DNA of 64,000 nucleotides. Origin: Emydura subglobosa. Taxonomy: Eukaryota; Chordata; Testudines; Chelidae. The DNA lies in the NCBI GenBank assembly GCA_007922225.1, contig ML680038.1:62001-126000 (forward strand), written 5' to 3'. The notes under the pieces were generated by a model. The model had not been told where the DNA came from and made no database searches. It saw only the letters and a list, made by a program, of their open reading frames with translations. Shown here piece after piece: positions 46,501 to 58,299 of the stretch. Position 1 is the first letter of the stretch, and each line of letters starts with the position of its first letter. The translations under genes and the position numbers were made by a program.

Positions 46501-47589
46501 CAAGCCTCCGTCCCACGAGCAAGCTCCAGCAGGAAGAGCTCCCGAGTTAAATCCTACCGTGGTGGGGGAAGCAGGTGTCGCAGGGCACGGAGCTTTCTCT
46601 CCGTGGTGGGGAGGTGATCGTTGTTTCTTCTGAATAATGCACAGGTGTTGGTAAGGGATATTTAGCAGAGCTGCAGATACAGGCAGGACACCCGACGCTG
46701 GCTTGGTGTGAATTATTGAAAGGGCCACTGCTGAGATGCTGGTGCATGGCTCATTGCAGGGGGGTTTTTTTCCGTCCCAGGGTAGCAGTCACCACACAAC
46801 TAATTAGTTTGGAAAATGATCCTTTCCCTGGGCTGGGCACGGGGCCCAAGCTTCTGATGATGGCCGCTTGTCTGTCGGTTCACTGGAGAGCAGAGGGAAT
46901 TGTGCCAACTGGCCCGGCTCGTAGAGCACCAATGGCAGGACACACCGTGTTTTCCTGGAGAACCATTTTTAAGGCACCTCAAACATTATGGGAACCATTT
47001 TCCGTCCGAATACGCAGTTGCCTGGAAATCAAAAGGCTCTGTGAAACCAGGGCTACATGGCCAGAATTTTGTTTAGATAAAGAAATGGAAACCGGTGCCC
47101 ACAATATCCAAACATCTGGTTTGACACTTGAAAAACATTTCAGTTGTTCTTGGTGACACAACTTTTTGTCTCAGACTGGTTTAGTTTCACGTTCCGGGAT
47201 AAGGACAGCAGAATGCGAGATAAAAAGAGTCGAAATCGAAAAAATCGCTTTAACAACCCAAAAAGCAAAATTTGGGGAATTTTCCTTTGTGGGGAATTAA
47301 AAAATGTGGGGGTTTTGCTCCATTTCGGAACAAAGCCAAATCTCCAACTCCCTCGTAAACTGGTACTTCCTGTCCCGTGCCCACGGGTGGGAAAGAGCAT
47401 GAGACCTGGGCAGGGGAGTCAGACGGGGGCGCAGTGGAAGGCAATCAGGTGGGCACGTGCAGTGGAGACACACGTGCAGTGGGCATCATGCCGGAGCCCT
47501 GAGTGGGTGTGAACAAGAGACGTCGTGGGGGAGGCACCAGAGCGAAGGGCCCCCAGGAAAGGGGTGTATGCAGCACGTGTGCACCGGAA

Positions 47590-47690
47590 GGGTAGGTCTA
47601 CACAGCAAGTGGAAACCCCCAGAGCCCAGGTCTACACAGGCTTGCGGGTCTAGGGTGCTAAAATCAGCTGTGTGGAGAGTAAGAACAGTG
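47590..47690. mobile_element. Truncated MITE
   Basis: Left end GGGTAGGTCTACACAGCAAG matches the element at 61.34 kb (GGGTACGTCTACACTGCAAA). The expected right terminus is missing. CCCAGGTCTACACAGGC repeats the motif internally. Confidence 0.5.
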
Positions 47691-47744
47691 AATCAGGACC
47701 CTGAGGGTTAGTTTTGGGGTCACAGCCTTCCATTATTGGACAGG

Positions 47745-47945
47745 GAGGCAGGCAGCATGGTCCAATGGATAGTGCACTGTACTGGAAGGGAGTCAGGAGA
47801 CCTGGCTTCTACTCCCAGCTCTGACTTACTGGGTGACCTTGCGTGAATGCCTCCCCGGTCGCTGCCTCAGTTTCCCAATCGGTCACCTTTGTAAAGTGCA
47901 TTGAGATCTTGGGGCGGGGAGGGCTCTATCAGAGCAATTGCCCCC
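47745..47945 (+). mobile_element. MIR-type SINE, near full length
   Basis: CAGCATGGTCCAATGGATAG, GGAGTCAGGAGACCTGGCTT, GCCTCAGTTTCCCAATCGG and GTAAAGTGCATTGAGATCTT. The head keeps a tRNA-like A-box region (TGGTCCAATGG). Confidence 0.85.
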
Positions 47946-48769
47946 TCTCCACGGTTGGAAGCTGCAGTCCAGCCTGCCTGATGGCTCCAAGCTGCATTGT
48001 GAACATGTCAGCGTTGTGAACCCGGAGCAGGGGCGGGTGCAAATAGCGATCCACCTACATGCAACTGATACAGAGAGGGAGACAATAGCCGGGGGTTGGA
48101 TTTCATTACCTGGCGCAACAAAGAGACTGATTCCAAGAGCTTTTAATGTTGCACTGTATTTTCCAGTGTAAAAATAGAGGCTTCATTTAGTCCTTTGTAC
48201 TAAGACATCTCTGCCTATTAAGATCACTGCAGAATTCAGCTTCTTTGTATCAAACCGTCTTCCTGCAAGCTGTCAAACACCGGCTCCCGATTGGCGCCGT
48301 TTCGGTCGCAGAGAATGTATGCGACGATCAAACGCAGAATTACTTCTGCAACCCCAGAATGTGGGAAAACGCCCCAACTGCGAAAACGAAATGAAAAGTC
48401 ATCTCTCTTCCAGCTGTGCTACGGGCAGCTCTCAGTTTATGCAGCTTCAGGCTGGATGGGAGCCCTCTAAGGAGAACCCAGGATGTGGCGGTTGCGATTC
48501 AAAGATGCTTTAATAAAACAGGGGGTCTGACCGCTTGGGGTCGTTAAAGAACCCAGAGCACTTCCTGCGGAACAGAAATGTTTTCTTCATCCTCTGACCC
48601 AACTCCAGCGGGGGTAATTCCAGTCTGCCTCCCCGACATTTCCCAGTGCAGTTCCTTTTGTGTAGAGCATTGCCTTGGACATGCCTTCAACTGTGGTACA
48701 CAGGGCACTGTTTAAACTAGCTTCCGTATTCCGCCCCCAGAGGTGGTTGCATTTCAGTGGTGGCAGGCA

Positions 48770-48985
48770 GTATAGCCTGTTGGATAGAGCCGAGGGCTGG
48801 GGCTCAGGAGATGTGAGTTCTATTCCCAGCTCTGCTGCTGGGTGGTCTTGGGCAAGTCACTGCATTGCCTGGTGCCTCAGTTTCCCCCTCTGTGAAACAG
48901 AGCTCATGGTACTGCTCTCCTTCGTAACTGCTTTGAGATCCGCTGATGATAAGAGCTGGGTTTCGTTATTCATTTGTAATTATTA
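48770..48985 (+). mobile_element. MIR-type SINE, near full length
   Basis: CAGTATAGCCTGTTGGATAG, GGCTCAGGAGATGTGAGTTC, TTGGGCAAGTCACTGCATTG, GCCTCAGTTTCCCCCTCTGT and TGCTTTGAGATCCGCTGATG. Confidence 0.87.
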
Positions 48986-49929
48986 AACCAGCCTCTAGTG
49001 TGTGCATGTCACAAACAGCATTTGAAAGCTTCCCCGGCTTTGCACGACTCTTCCGCCAGCGTCCCACCAGTTGTCTTAAACCTGAACTTCCTCAGCCTGT
49101 CGGAAAATATCCACAGGCTCGGAGCCGGGGGTGGAAAGTGTCTGGTTAGGGCACTGAACGGTAATTAGGCTGAAGTGAGCCAGCAGCGAGTAGGATGGGA
49201 CTGGATTCTTTCGGTGAGTTTGCTGTCTCAGTGTTAGAGCACCTGCCTTATCCAGCGCATCTCATTTCCCCCCTCTGGTGCTGGGCGGGGTTTGATCGCT
49301 GCCGCTCTGCTCCATTTGGTACCCAGTTTGCCCCGCCAAGTGACTCTGGGGCAGTACCCCTCCAACCCTCCCAGTGTCTCTGGCATCTCCTTGGCTTCAC
49401 TGAAAGATGTGGGTGACGCTTAGTACTTTGGTTCTGCGTTTCTTCCCTCTCCTCCCTGTGGGTTAGCGATATCCTCTTGGGTCCGGGGTATGGACAAACG
49501 TGAAGCTGCCGAGCACAACAATATCTTAGTCTTCCGAGGGTTTGAATGATCTGGGCTCCTTTCAGACATTGGGTTTGGCGGGCTGGGTGGTGCTGGTGGC
49601 CGGTGATATACAAGAGGTCGGATTGGGTGATCTGGGCATCCCGTCTGGCCTTAAACTGTGGTTCTAAGGTACAAAACCTCAGTCTCCGTGTCCAGGTGAG
49701 TCTCTGCAACCAAGCAGCAGAGCAGGAAAGCTACTTTGAAGACAGATATGACTTATTTGCAGGGATCTGAGACTCAGCAAAGAGGCAGGGAGTGAGGAGT
49801 CAAAGAGTTATGATCCTTGGGATCCCCCCCACCCAGCTGAAACTTGGCTTTCTTGGGCTGATACAGGGGCCTGGGAAGTCTTTATTCCTTGGTCAGTAAT
49901 ACTGTAATGGTCTGAGTGTGCTTCCCTGC

Positions 49930-50050
49930 CCTCCACCTGTCTGTTTTCCTCTTCTGTTGTGAGATCTTGAGTCTCGGGCGTACAGCACCTGACACAATGG
50001 GGCTCTGATTCTGATTAGCACCATCTAACAAGTATTTAATTGTATTATTT
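49930..50050 (+). repeat. SINE tail block
   Basis: GTGAGATCTTGAGTCTCGGG, CGTACAGCACCTGACACAAT and GGGGCTCTGATTCTGATTAG. Confidence 0.5.
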
Positions 50051-50364
50051 AAGGGAAGGTAGAGAAACCCTCCAACACACTCCGAGTTCTCACCGTCTCC
50101 GAAATAAGAATACGCCGTGGTCGCTGGTGTGTTTTGCTGACACAGGCCGCAAAGCGACATGCTGTCACTCTAAATGGCTCTTTAAAGCTAGATTAAGACA
50201 CAGGGAGATAGGGTGATAGCCCTTTAAATTGTCTGTGAGCCCTCTTGTGGTGCTCAGCGTGTTCTGGGCGTTTTAGACGCTGCTGGAAACCGGCCAGAGC
50301 AGTAACATGCATGGACCAAGCCCTGAACGGCTGTCGACTCAGTGTCCCAACCTCACTCCCCACA

Positions 50365-50425
50365 GCTATATGGGGGAACAGACTAGATGGAGGTCCCTTC
50401 CAGCCCTGCGGTTCTATCCCCCTCT
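50365..50425 (+). mobile_element. CR1 3' end fragment
   Basis: GGGGGAACAGACTAGATGGA then GGTCCCTTCCAGCCCTGCGG and TTCTATCC: last ~60 bp of a sense-strand CR1. Confidence 0.7.
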
Positions 50426-52312
50426 GTGACCGCTATTTCCAGCCCCACTGAGGTGTGTCTTTTATCGTGTCTCTAGCGCCACCGTCTCTGAGCCCCACGA
50501 ACCCGCTTGACTCACTAGCGCGTGTTAAAACAGTTCAGCCGCTCGGAGCCCGTTCAAGTGACGGGCTTTCTGAGTTTCCATTTCATGAGCCGCGGTGGAG
50601 GCGTAAAGCTGTCACTCACTAATGCGTGGCTGTGAAATGCTGAGCGTGGCATGGCTGCAGCAGAGAACGATAAATCGTGGGGTCCGGGTCTCCCATGGAG
50701 GAGGATGTAAATAAACCCGCCTCTTTGTGAGCAAAGATTATTTTAAGTCAATGAGAGGAGGAAACAGCCTGATTTGCTCAGATCAAAGTATTGGATGTAC
50801 AGTGGGTGACCACTGATAAGAATACCTCTTGCGTAAAGATGGCCTGCGAAGGGGGCAAGCATGTATCTTGCCTTTTCTTTTGCTTCTTTTTGGTGTGCGA
50901 AGACCACACGGACTTTTGCTGACAGAGAGTTGTACTCTCTGCTTGGGTTTTTTTTACATTAGAAATTCCAGGCCTGTGTAAGCTACAAAAAACTCTGCGG
51001 TCCCCTGACATTGCAAGAGCTGAAAGGGGGAACGCTGAGTAATGAAGACGATTTTTAATTTGCCTTATTACAACCCCCAGCTGTTGTTGTTTTAAAAACA
51101 CATATTTAATTTTGTTGGCCGTGTTGGAGAGAGGCTCTCTCATGAAGACTCAGCAGCCCTTCCTTTGAGGTTTGGGAGCTCAGACACAGCTGTGCATTCC
51201 TGCAAACCCAGATTTGATGTTCTACATTCGGGTTTCTCAAGTAAGAAAAGAAAAGAGAAAAAAAAGACACTTCCATTCCTCTTTCTACAAAAAGCAGAAG
51301 CCCAGTTAAAGCACACACGTGTGTATTTGCAAAATGAAAAATTACGAAACTTCACCTTGAAAGTGCTTTGAGTGATTGACGTGTTTTGAAACACGTCAGA
51401 GTCAAGCAGATCAGAGTGCGTAGGTACAGACACGTTTATCTCCAGGTCACTTTTACAACGCGTGTTGCCCAGGATCTTGCTGAGATGCTTACAACAAATT
51501 GGCACACCGTCTCGAGATTTTCCCGGGGACGTGCCATTTTCCCCCAGTCTGGGATGTCCTGTCCCCTTCATCTTACAGGCTCTGTGTGAAAAATGCTAAA
51601 CCGATTTCAAAACTCCAGGTTTCCCATGTTTCATTTGGATTTTGCAAATAAGTTCCTCGCAGAAGATGGTGTTTTTCTGTATCTCCAGCTTCCGGAGTCA
51701 TGTGAGCGCATGAGAATCTCGGCTTTCATTAAAAAGAAAAGGTAAATATCTTGCTCTGTGATCGTGGAAAATCCGCCTTCAAAAGCCAGAAGGCAAATAC
51801 AAAGAGCCCAAAGTGTTTGTTTTTTTAAGTGTCATGATTTGGGGGGGGGGGGGCCGAGGCCTGATTTTTGGACACTTGAGGTTTCAATGCTGAGATCTAG
51901 ATGCAACACTACCCCAAGTGCTCCATTTCCTTCTGATCCTTAGCCAGTCTACAACCTTCAGCTTGCATGAGAATGAAATAATTCCCCCCCATAGCAAGTG
52001 CAACCGCAGCTGTGGCCCTTACTCCAGTCAATGTCTGAGCCTGTTTCATTAAAGCTTACCACGCAGTTTCCTCAGCCATTAACTCCTTTTCAGCGTAGCC
52101 TCCTGGGTTCCTAAGTTTGTGCTACGCTTGCAAAACGCATCACGTTGTTATTTTTTAAATGGAATAAAGCGTGCGGTAAATTGTAGGGCACGGCAGCCGC
52201 TCTGCCAAAGCAACCTCAGAAGAGAAGGAATTGATGCAGAATTAATTTTTTTCCCCAGCAAACTCTTGCAGGAATTCTCATTCCAAATAAATGGGACAGC
52301 TCCTCTGCTGAT

Positions 52313-52435
52313 GTTCCTGGCTCCTGAGGTCAGAGGGGACCGCTGCCATAATCCAGCCTGACTTCCTGTATAACGTAGGCCCTAGGATTCTCCTGAATGA
52401 ATTCCTGTTGGAAGTGGAGATTCCTGGCAGGTCTA
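52313..52435 (-). mobile_element. CR1-type LINE 3' end, minus strand
   Basis: CTCCTGAGGTCAGAGGGGAC, CATAATCCAGCCTGACTTCC and CTGAATGAATTCCTGTTGGA. Same subfamily as 39260. It lies about 100 bp from an oppositely oriented CR1. Confidence 0.7.
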
Positions 52436-52539
52436 AGGCATGTGATACCATTGATTTCAACAGAGCTGGGCTGGTTTACATCGGCGCCAGATGCGGCCCA
52501 AGGGTGTGTAGCTGATAGGAAGTAAAGCAGTGCCTTGGA

Positions 52540-53305
52540 TATTTCGTCTGACGTAAATAGGCTGAAATTCAATAAGGACAAATGCAAAGTGCTCCACCTA
52601 GGAAGGAACAATCAGTTGCACAAGTACAAAATGATAAATGACTATCGAGGAAGGAGAACTGCAGAAAGGGATCTGAGGGTCACAGTGGAGCACGAGCTAA
52701 ATACGAGTCAGCAGTGTGTCACTGCTGCAAAAACAGCAAACATCCTTCTGGGCTGTATTAGCCGGAGCGTTGTAAGCAAGACACGAGAGGTCATTCTTCT
52801 GCCCTACTCTGCACTGATTAGGCCTCAGCTGGAGTCTTGTGTCCAGTTCTGGGCGCCACGTTTCAGGAAAGATGTGGACAAATTGGAGAAAGTCCAGAGA
52901 TGAGCAACAAAAATGATGCAAGGTCTAGAAAACCTGACCTGGGAGGGGAGATTGGAAAAATTGGGTTTGTTTAGTCTGGAGAAGAGACGACTGAGAGGGA
53001 ACGTGAGAACAGGTTGTCACAAGGAGGAGAGAGAAAAATTATTCTCGTTAACCTCTGAGGACAGGACGAGAAGCAATGGGCTTAAATTGCAGCAAGATAA
53101 ATTAGGAAAAACTTCCTCACTGTCAGGGTGGTTAAGCACTGGAATAAATTGCCGAGGGAGGTTGAGGAATCTCCATCACTGCAGATTTTTAAGAGCAGAT
53201 TGGACAGACCCTTGTCAGGGATGGTCTAGATAATTCCTGGCCTGCCTTGAGTGCAGGGGACTGGACTAGACGAAGCCCCTTCCGGTCCTACGATTTTATG
53301 CTTCT
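52540..53305 (+). mobile_element. CR1 LINE 3' part, plus strand
   Basis: The frame 52535-52903 reads NRLKFNKDKCKVLHLGRNNQ, then ERDLRVTVEHELNTSQQCVT and SALIRPQLESCVQFWAPRFR. It resumes at 52913 with [20 protein letters not shown] after an in-frame stop. It ends in GATTTTATGCTTCTG, a CR1-like tail. Intermediate age and no catalytic RT motif. Confidence 0.9.
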
Positions 53306-54284
53306 GTTTTTCCGTTCACCACAGCGTTCCTTAGAAAGCTTTCCATTTCTGATTAAAAACCTCAACCTTTGCTAAGGATCAAGGGCCAGGAAACTCGTTT
53401 CCCCCGGGGGCAGATTATGCCATGATGCCCACTGCAGTTTTGTGCGCTTTCCTTTAGAGCACCTCGGGCTGCCTGCTCTTGGTGTTTCTATGGTATTAAG
53501 GGTCCCCCTGGCTCCACTGTTGTGGGGCGTATGAGGGGGGGTTGTCTCTCCTAGCTTTCCCTGTCTCCTTGACATCCCTGCTCAATGTGGCTGCAGGATT
53601 CGTAAAAGGCCATCTCGCCCCAGGTTGTCTCCAGTCACACGTCCCGCTCCCGCCCTCCTCAGAGTGATCGCCATGGGAAGGGGTCAGTGGTGAACGGACG
53701 CTTTCGGAGTTGAGCCGCCCAGGCGTGGGATGGGCTGGGACGAGGAACGCCTTGCACACACGGATCTCCCTGACTGGCAGCTCTTGCTGATGGTGGCCCT
53801 GGCTCGCCGCTCCACCCTTGCCTCAGTTTCCCCAGCTTGTTGGTTGGTTTAGCTCTCCAGCAAAAGGCCAGTAGCCCTTTCCAGGGCTTTCTCCCACCAC
53901 ACGCTTCTCCAGAGAGCCTAGACTCTCCCTGGTGGCCTGGTAAAAAAAAGCCCAACTCAATAGGATCTGCCCCAGTCTTTGGTCCCAAGCTCTGCCACCA
54001 GGTTTACAATAAATTCCCACCCTGCTGTGCTGAAGGAGCTGCTGCCCGTTCTCTTCTGGGAGCTCCAATCTTGGGCCCCTAAAAGAAAGCAGAGGCCTGC
54101 CCTGGGAGCCCAGCCTGCACTGCTGCTGTGTCCAGGCATTACTTCCCCGAAGCCAAGGACACCATCTCCCCTTCCCTCACCCCTTCCAAGGGTCTTCCTG
54201 AGAGGACGTTCCCTCTCGCTCTCTCCTAAAGGATGGGAAAGGTCTTTAGACCCATTGTTAGTGAAAAATTAAAGCTGGGGAACG

Positions 54285-55510
54285 TAATTAATGCCAATCA
54301 ACAGGGGTTTATGGAGCCTCCCTTGATAGCTTCTTTTCGATGAAATAGAATCGTAGAGCGTGGTCGACTCTGTGTCGTCTCTCGTAGGTCAACAATGGTA
54401 ACAGTGTGGACGTAATAGACTCCGACGTCTGCCAGGCGTTTGGCTCGGTACCGCCCGACATTTGGATTCAGAACCTAGAACAGCACCCAATTAGCGTGGG
54501 TGACATTAAATGGACTAAAAGCTGGCTAACCGCTAATAATTGTAAATGAGGAATCATCAGAGAGAGGGCAGGTCTCTAGCGGCATCCTGCCAGGGTCAGT
54601 TCTTGGCTCTTACACCACTTCACGTGTTCAACCCTGCTGTGGGTGAAAACAAAATCATCCCTGATACAGCCTGCGTGTCCCCCCAAGACTGGGGGAGCGG
54701 TAAATAACGAAGAGGACAGGTCAGTGTTACGCAGCGGTCTGGACCATGTGGTAAGCTGGGGATAAGGAAACTCTATGCATTGTAGTACGGCGAGCTGTAA
54801 ATGTGTACATCTAGGAACCAAGAATGTAGGCCATGTGCACGGGATGGGGGCTCTATCCTGGGAAGCAGTGACTCTGAAAGAGAGCTGGGGGCCACGGTGG
54901 ATAATCCGCTGATCATCAGCTCCCAGTGTGACGTGGCGGCCAAGAGGGCTAAAGTAATCCTTGGGTGTATAAAAAGGCATCTCCAGTAGGAGCAGGGAGG
55001 TTATATTACCTCTGTGTTTGGCATGGGTGCGACGGCTGCTGGGATCCTGGGCCCAGTTCTGGTCTCCACAATTCAAGAAGGATGTGGATAAATTGGAGAG
55101 GGGTCAGAGAAGAGCCGCGAGAATGATTCAGGAATTACAGTGATAGATTCTAGGAGCTCCGTTTATTTCTCTGATCAAAGGGAAGGTTTCAGGGGTGACT
55201 TGATCACAGTTTGTAAGTACCTACCCGGGGACCAGCAGTTTGATAATAGAGGCCCCTTCGGTCTAGCAGACAAAGGAATAACGAAGTCCAATGATTGGAT
55301 GTTGAATCTGGTCAGGCTTAGACTGGAAGGTGCACATTTTTTAACTGGGATGGTCATTAACCCTTGGAGCAATTTACCAAAAGTCCTGGTGGTTTCTCTG
55401 TCGCTGGCAATTTTTAAATCAGGATTGGATGATTTTCTAAAAGATCTGCTGTCGTTCCAACAGGGATTATTGCGGGGCAGGTCTAGATGATCACCAGGGC
55501 TGGTTTGGTT
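54285..55510 (+). mobile_element. CR1-type LINE, long degraded plus-strand copy
   Basis: CAATCAACAGGGGTTTATGG, GACGTAATAGACTCCGACGT (RT motif A region), CATCCTGCCAGGGTCAGTTC (PQGS box), GAGAGCTGGGGGCCACGGTG, GGATGTGGATAAATTGGAGA, then GGGAAGGTTTCAGGGGTGAC and a terminal GGCAGGTCTAGATGATCACC. Several frame breaks. The FADD-box region is not readable. Confidence 0.82.
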
Positions 55511-56549
55511 TGATAGTCTACTAATCTCCCTACCCAGCACCTCCCAGCCATCCCCCACATGTTACAAGCCCCAGAAGCCCGTGCTAATGTGGTAGTGCTG
55601 GAGTTCAGAATACATCCATTTACACCAACGAACAGTTACGGTGTCATCCGTGACCAGCACCGGGGGGTTCCTGGAAGCCAGAAGGCAATTTAGAGGTAGA
55701 CCAACAAGGCAGTGTTCAGTTCATGAGCTTGGAAGAGGTTAAGGCTGGCGTTCAAGACTGAATCCCTGCTGGTTTGGGGGTGAGGGGTTCCCGGCTGAAT
55801 CAGGACTGAGGTTTGGAATTCACGAATCAGGCGAGGCTCACTTTTGGTGTTCAAGGATGAGTCGAGTCGGGGGTTCAAGGCTGGGGCCAGGGCTAGGTTT
55901 GAGTTCTGATCTGCTGCTGACATGGACTTGAAAGCCATACTTGCAAGACTTCAGCTGAATTGGAATGGGCAAATTGCCTTTTCTGGGTTCGTTTCTGACC
56001 TAGAGCCAAACCTGCAGAAACTCCAAGCAGTTCAGAACTGGGGTTCTGGATTCAGACCGTCTGGGCGGTTACCACAATTACTTGGAGCATGCAAGTAAAC
56101 CTCACCTGGGGGACCGGATGGAGTGTCTGGCTTTTACCGTCCTGGTTCTTCTGGGCTTCAGACCTGAACCCTTAACCCATCTTGCGTTGTGTGTTTGGGA
56201 GTGGAGTGACGTGGAGGGGTGGGGATGGAGGAGGAGGCGAGGTATGTTGCGTTAGCAATCATTTACCAGTGCTTTACAATAAGTCATTGTGCCATCAAGA
56301 GAATGGATCCCTGGCCCAGACGCTCATGGCACGACACCAGGGCAGCAAGGGGCATGGTGAGAATGTGTGGATTGGAGCAGGTATCTGCCGGGGCACAGCT
56401 GGGCTTCCGGGGAGGAGAGAAAGGGGGAAGGCGGCGGATGCAGGGTGTTCCTGCCCTGACTCACACTAGCTCAGTGCAGCCCTTGGCGGCGGAGCTAGTC
56501 CATGCCTAGAGATCTGACTGTGGCAGCCTGGGCGCTAGCGGAGGTAGGT

Positions 56550-56610
56550 TCTTTAGCTCAGACAGGAGCGACGTGTGCTTTTGGATCCTGAGTTAAATAC
56601 CCGCCCTGCT
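56550..56610 (+). mobile_element. tRNA-derived SINE fragment
   Basis: TTCTTTAGCTCAGACAGGAG followed by GCTTTTGGATCCTGAGTTAA, the same layout as the minus-strand copy at 5.0 kb. The B box is decayed. Confidence 0.4.
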
Positions 56611-57164
56611 GACCCAGCCGGGGCAGTGGTGTTAGCCTGGCATAGGAATGGATTGAAAGAAGGAAAGTCACGCATGCATGAAGGTGATCGGGCACCGGGG
56701 AAGAGGGCTTTGCCTGCTGATTCACAAACTCACTGGAAGATAAAGTCCCAGGCCTGAGAGATGCAGGCTCCAGGCTGCAGGCAAGATGCTTGCATTGCCC
56801 CCTTGAAAGGGGCAGAGGCTCCGGGAGGAAGCCGCTAATAAGGGGAGAAGAATCTGCAGCCCTGGGGTGCAGCTGGCAGCAAGAAAGTGCTTGCCCCAGC
56901 AGACGTCGCTGCGGACGTCCGGAGTGAGCCAGAAACCGGCTCTGCCTTTCTGGCGGCAGTGGCGACGGGGAAGGAGCAGGGCGTCTGATGAATTATGAAA
57001 CACTTGGAAGTAACCTGCTGTGTAGATGGCTGCTGAATATTTCATCCCATCCTGCCTGGCCGGGGGAGTTGGGGGGAAGGCTGATTGCAACCCAGACCCG
57101 GGGGGGGGGGGGCAGCACTTTCTCAGAAGTTCACACGCTTCCGTACAAACCCAGGTCTGGGCCG

Positions 57165-57300
57165 TGGGGACAGAGAAGCAGGAGGATTCAGAGGAGAGCA
57201 ACGAAAATGACGCCGGGGTTCCAGGGTCTGGCTTAGAAAGGAAATGGTATCGGACCTTCATGTCTCTGGGGGGCACATGGACGCCCTCGCCCCCTCCGAG
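57165..57300 (+). mobile_element. Small CR1-like fragment
   Basis: GGATTCAGAGGAGAGCAACG followed by AAAATGACGCCGGGGTTCCA corresponds to the CR1 QRRATKMxxGLE region. The remainder is too decayed to extend. A 291-codon minus-strand frame crosses this stretch and is treated as chance. Confidence 0.5.
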
Positions 57301-58299
57301 TGTTTGAAGGGCTCCAGCACCATGGAGGGAGAGGAATTGGTCAGGGGAGGGAAATGGGGTGTCACTGGCTGCGATCCAAACGCGGCAGGACAGCGCCGTC
57401 TCCAGCAGATCTGCTGTTCTTCCCACGAAGGCCGCTAGCAACGTAGAGCTGAGCGGTTCGGAGTCCATCCAGAAGGGAGCCGTGGTGTGTACGCACCTAC
57501 GCTCGCTCTCTCTCTCTCCCCACCTACCCCGCAATAGGATCCCGGCAGGACCGTTGGCGAATTCACCTTGTGCTCTCGAAGGGGCTCGAGACGACACTAG
57601 CCTGGGCTCCTGGCTGCAGCGAACCCTGGCTCCCGGCTTCCCTGGGAATCAGGCTGGACGTCACCTGAGAGACCATTGCCTAGCCTCGATTCCCCAGCAC
57701 AGGCAGAGCCAGGAATACATGGCCTGGACACAGCTGGGGCATTCAGACTATAGACCACCCTCCCCTTATCCCGTCACCAGCACACCCCGAAATAGCGCAC
57801 CCTTACCCCATAGCCCATCCAGAACCAGCCAGCCCTTCGACTCGCCAACCCATAGCTGCACCCCCAAAGCAGGCTGCACGGAGCTAATGCCGACCCCTGA
57901 TCAGCACCAGACCTCTCCAGCGGATCCAGTGTGAGCGCAAGGCAGGCTGAGCACCGTTATTTCGCTGGCCCTGGCTCAGAGACAGGCCACCAGGGGAGAC
58001 CTCGCTGGAGCTTCGTCGTGCCCTGGGCCTGCCCTTGCACTGTTCTGCCCTGGAGGTGACAAGCCCGGGGGCTGCCCTAGCCGAGTCTACGTCCGAGAGC
58101 AAAGGGCGCCGGCTGGCTGCTGGAAGGCGGCGCGCTGGAGATGAACTGTGCGAGTCTCTCTCCTAGGGAGGTGGAGCGCTGCCTCTTCCCACAGGGTTCA
58201 TGTGTACGGGCCTGGGTCCAAAAATCCCGACATGCGGGGACCGAGCGGCATGAACAGCTGGGAGCCGGCAGGGGCTCGATAGCAGTGGGGTTGCTCAGG

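Noticed and set aside
56722..57597. A 291-codon open frame on the minus strand, the longest in the window
   Set aside because: No recognisable domain, low-complexity and Ser/Pro/Leu-rich composition in GC-rich sequence, and it crosses a plus-strand CR1 fragment and a G13 run. It lacks splice or promoter context. Most likely chance.
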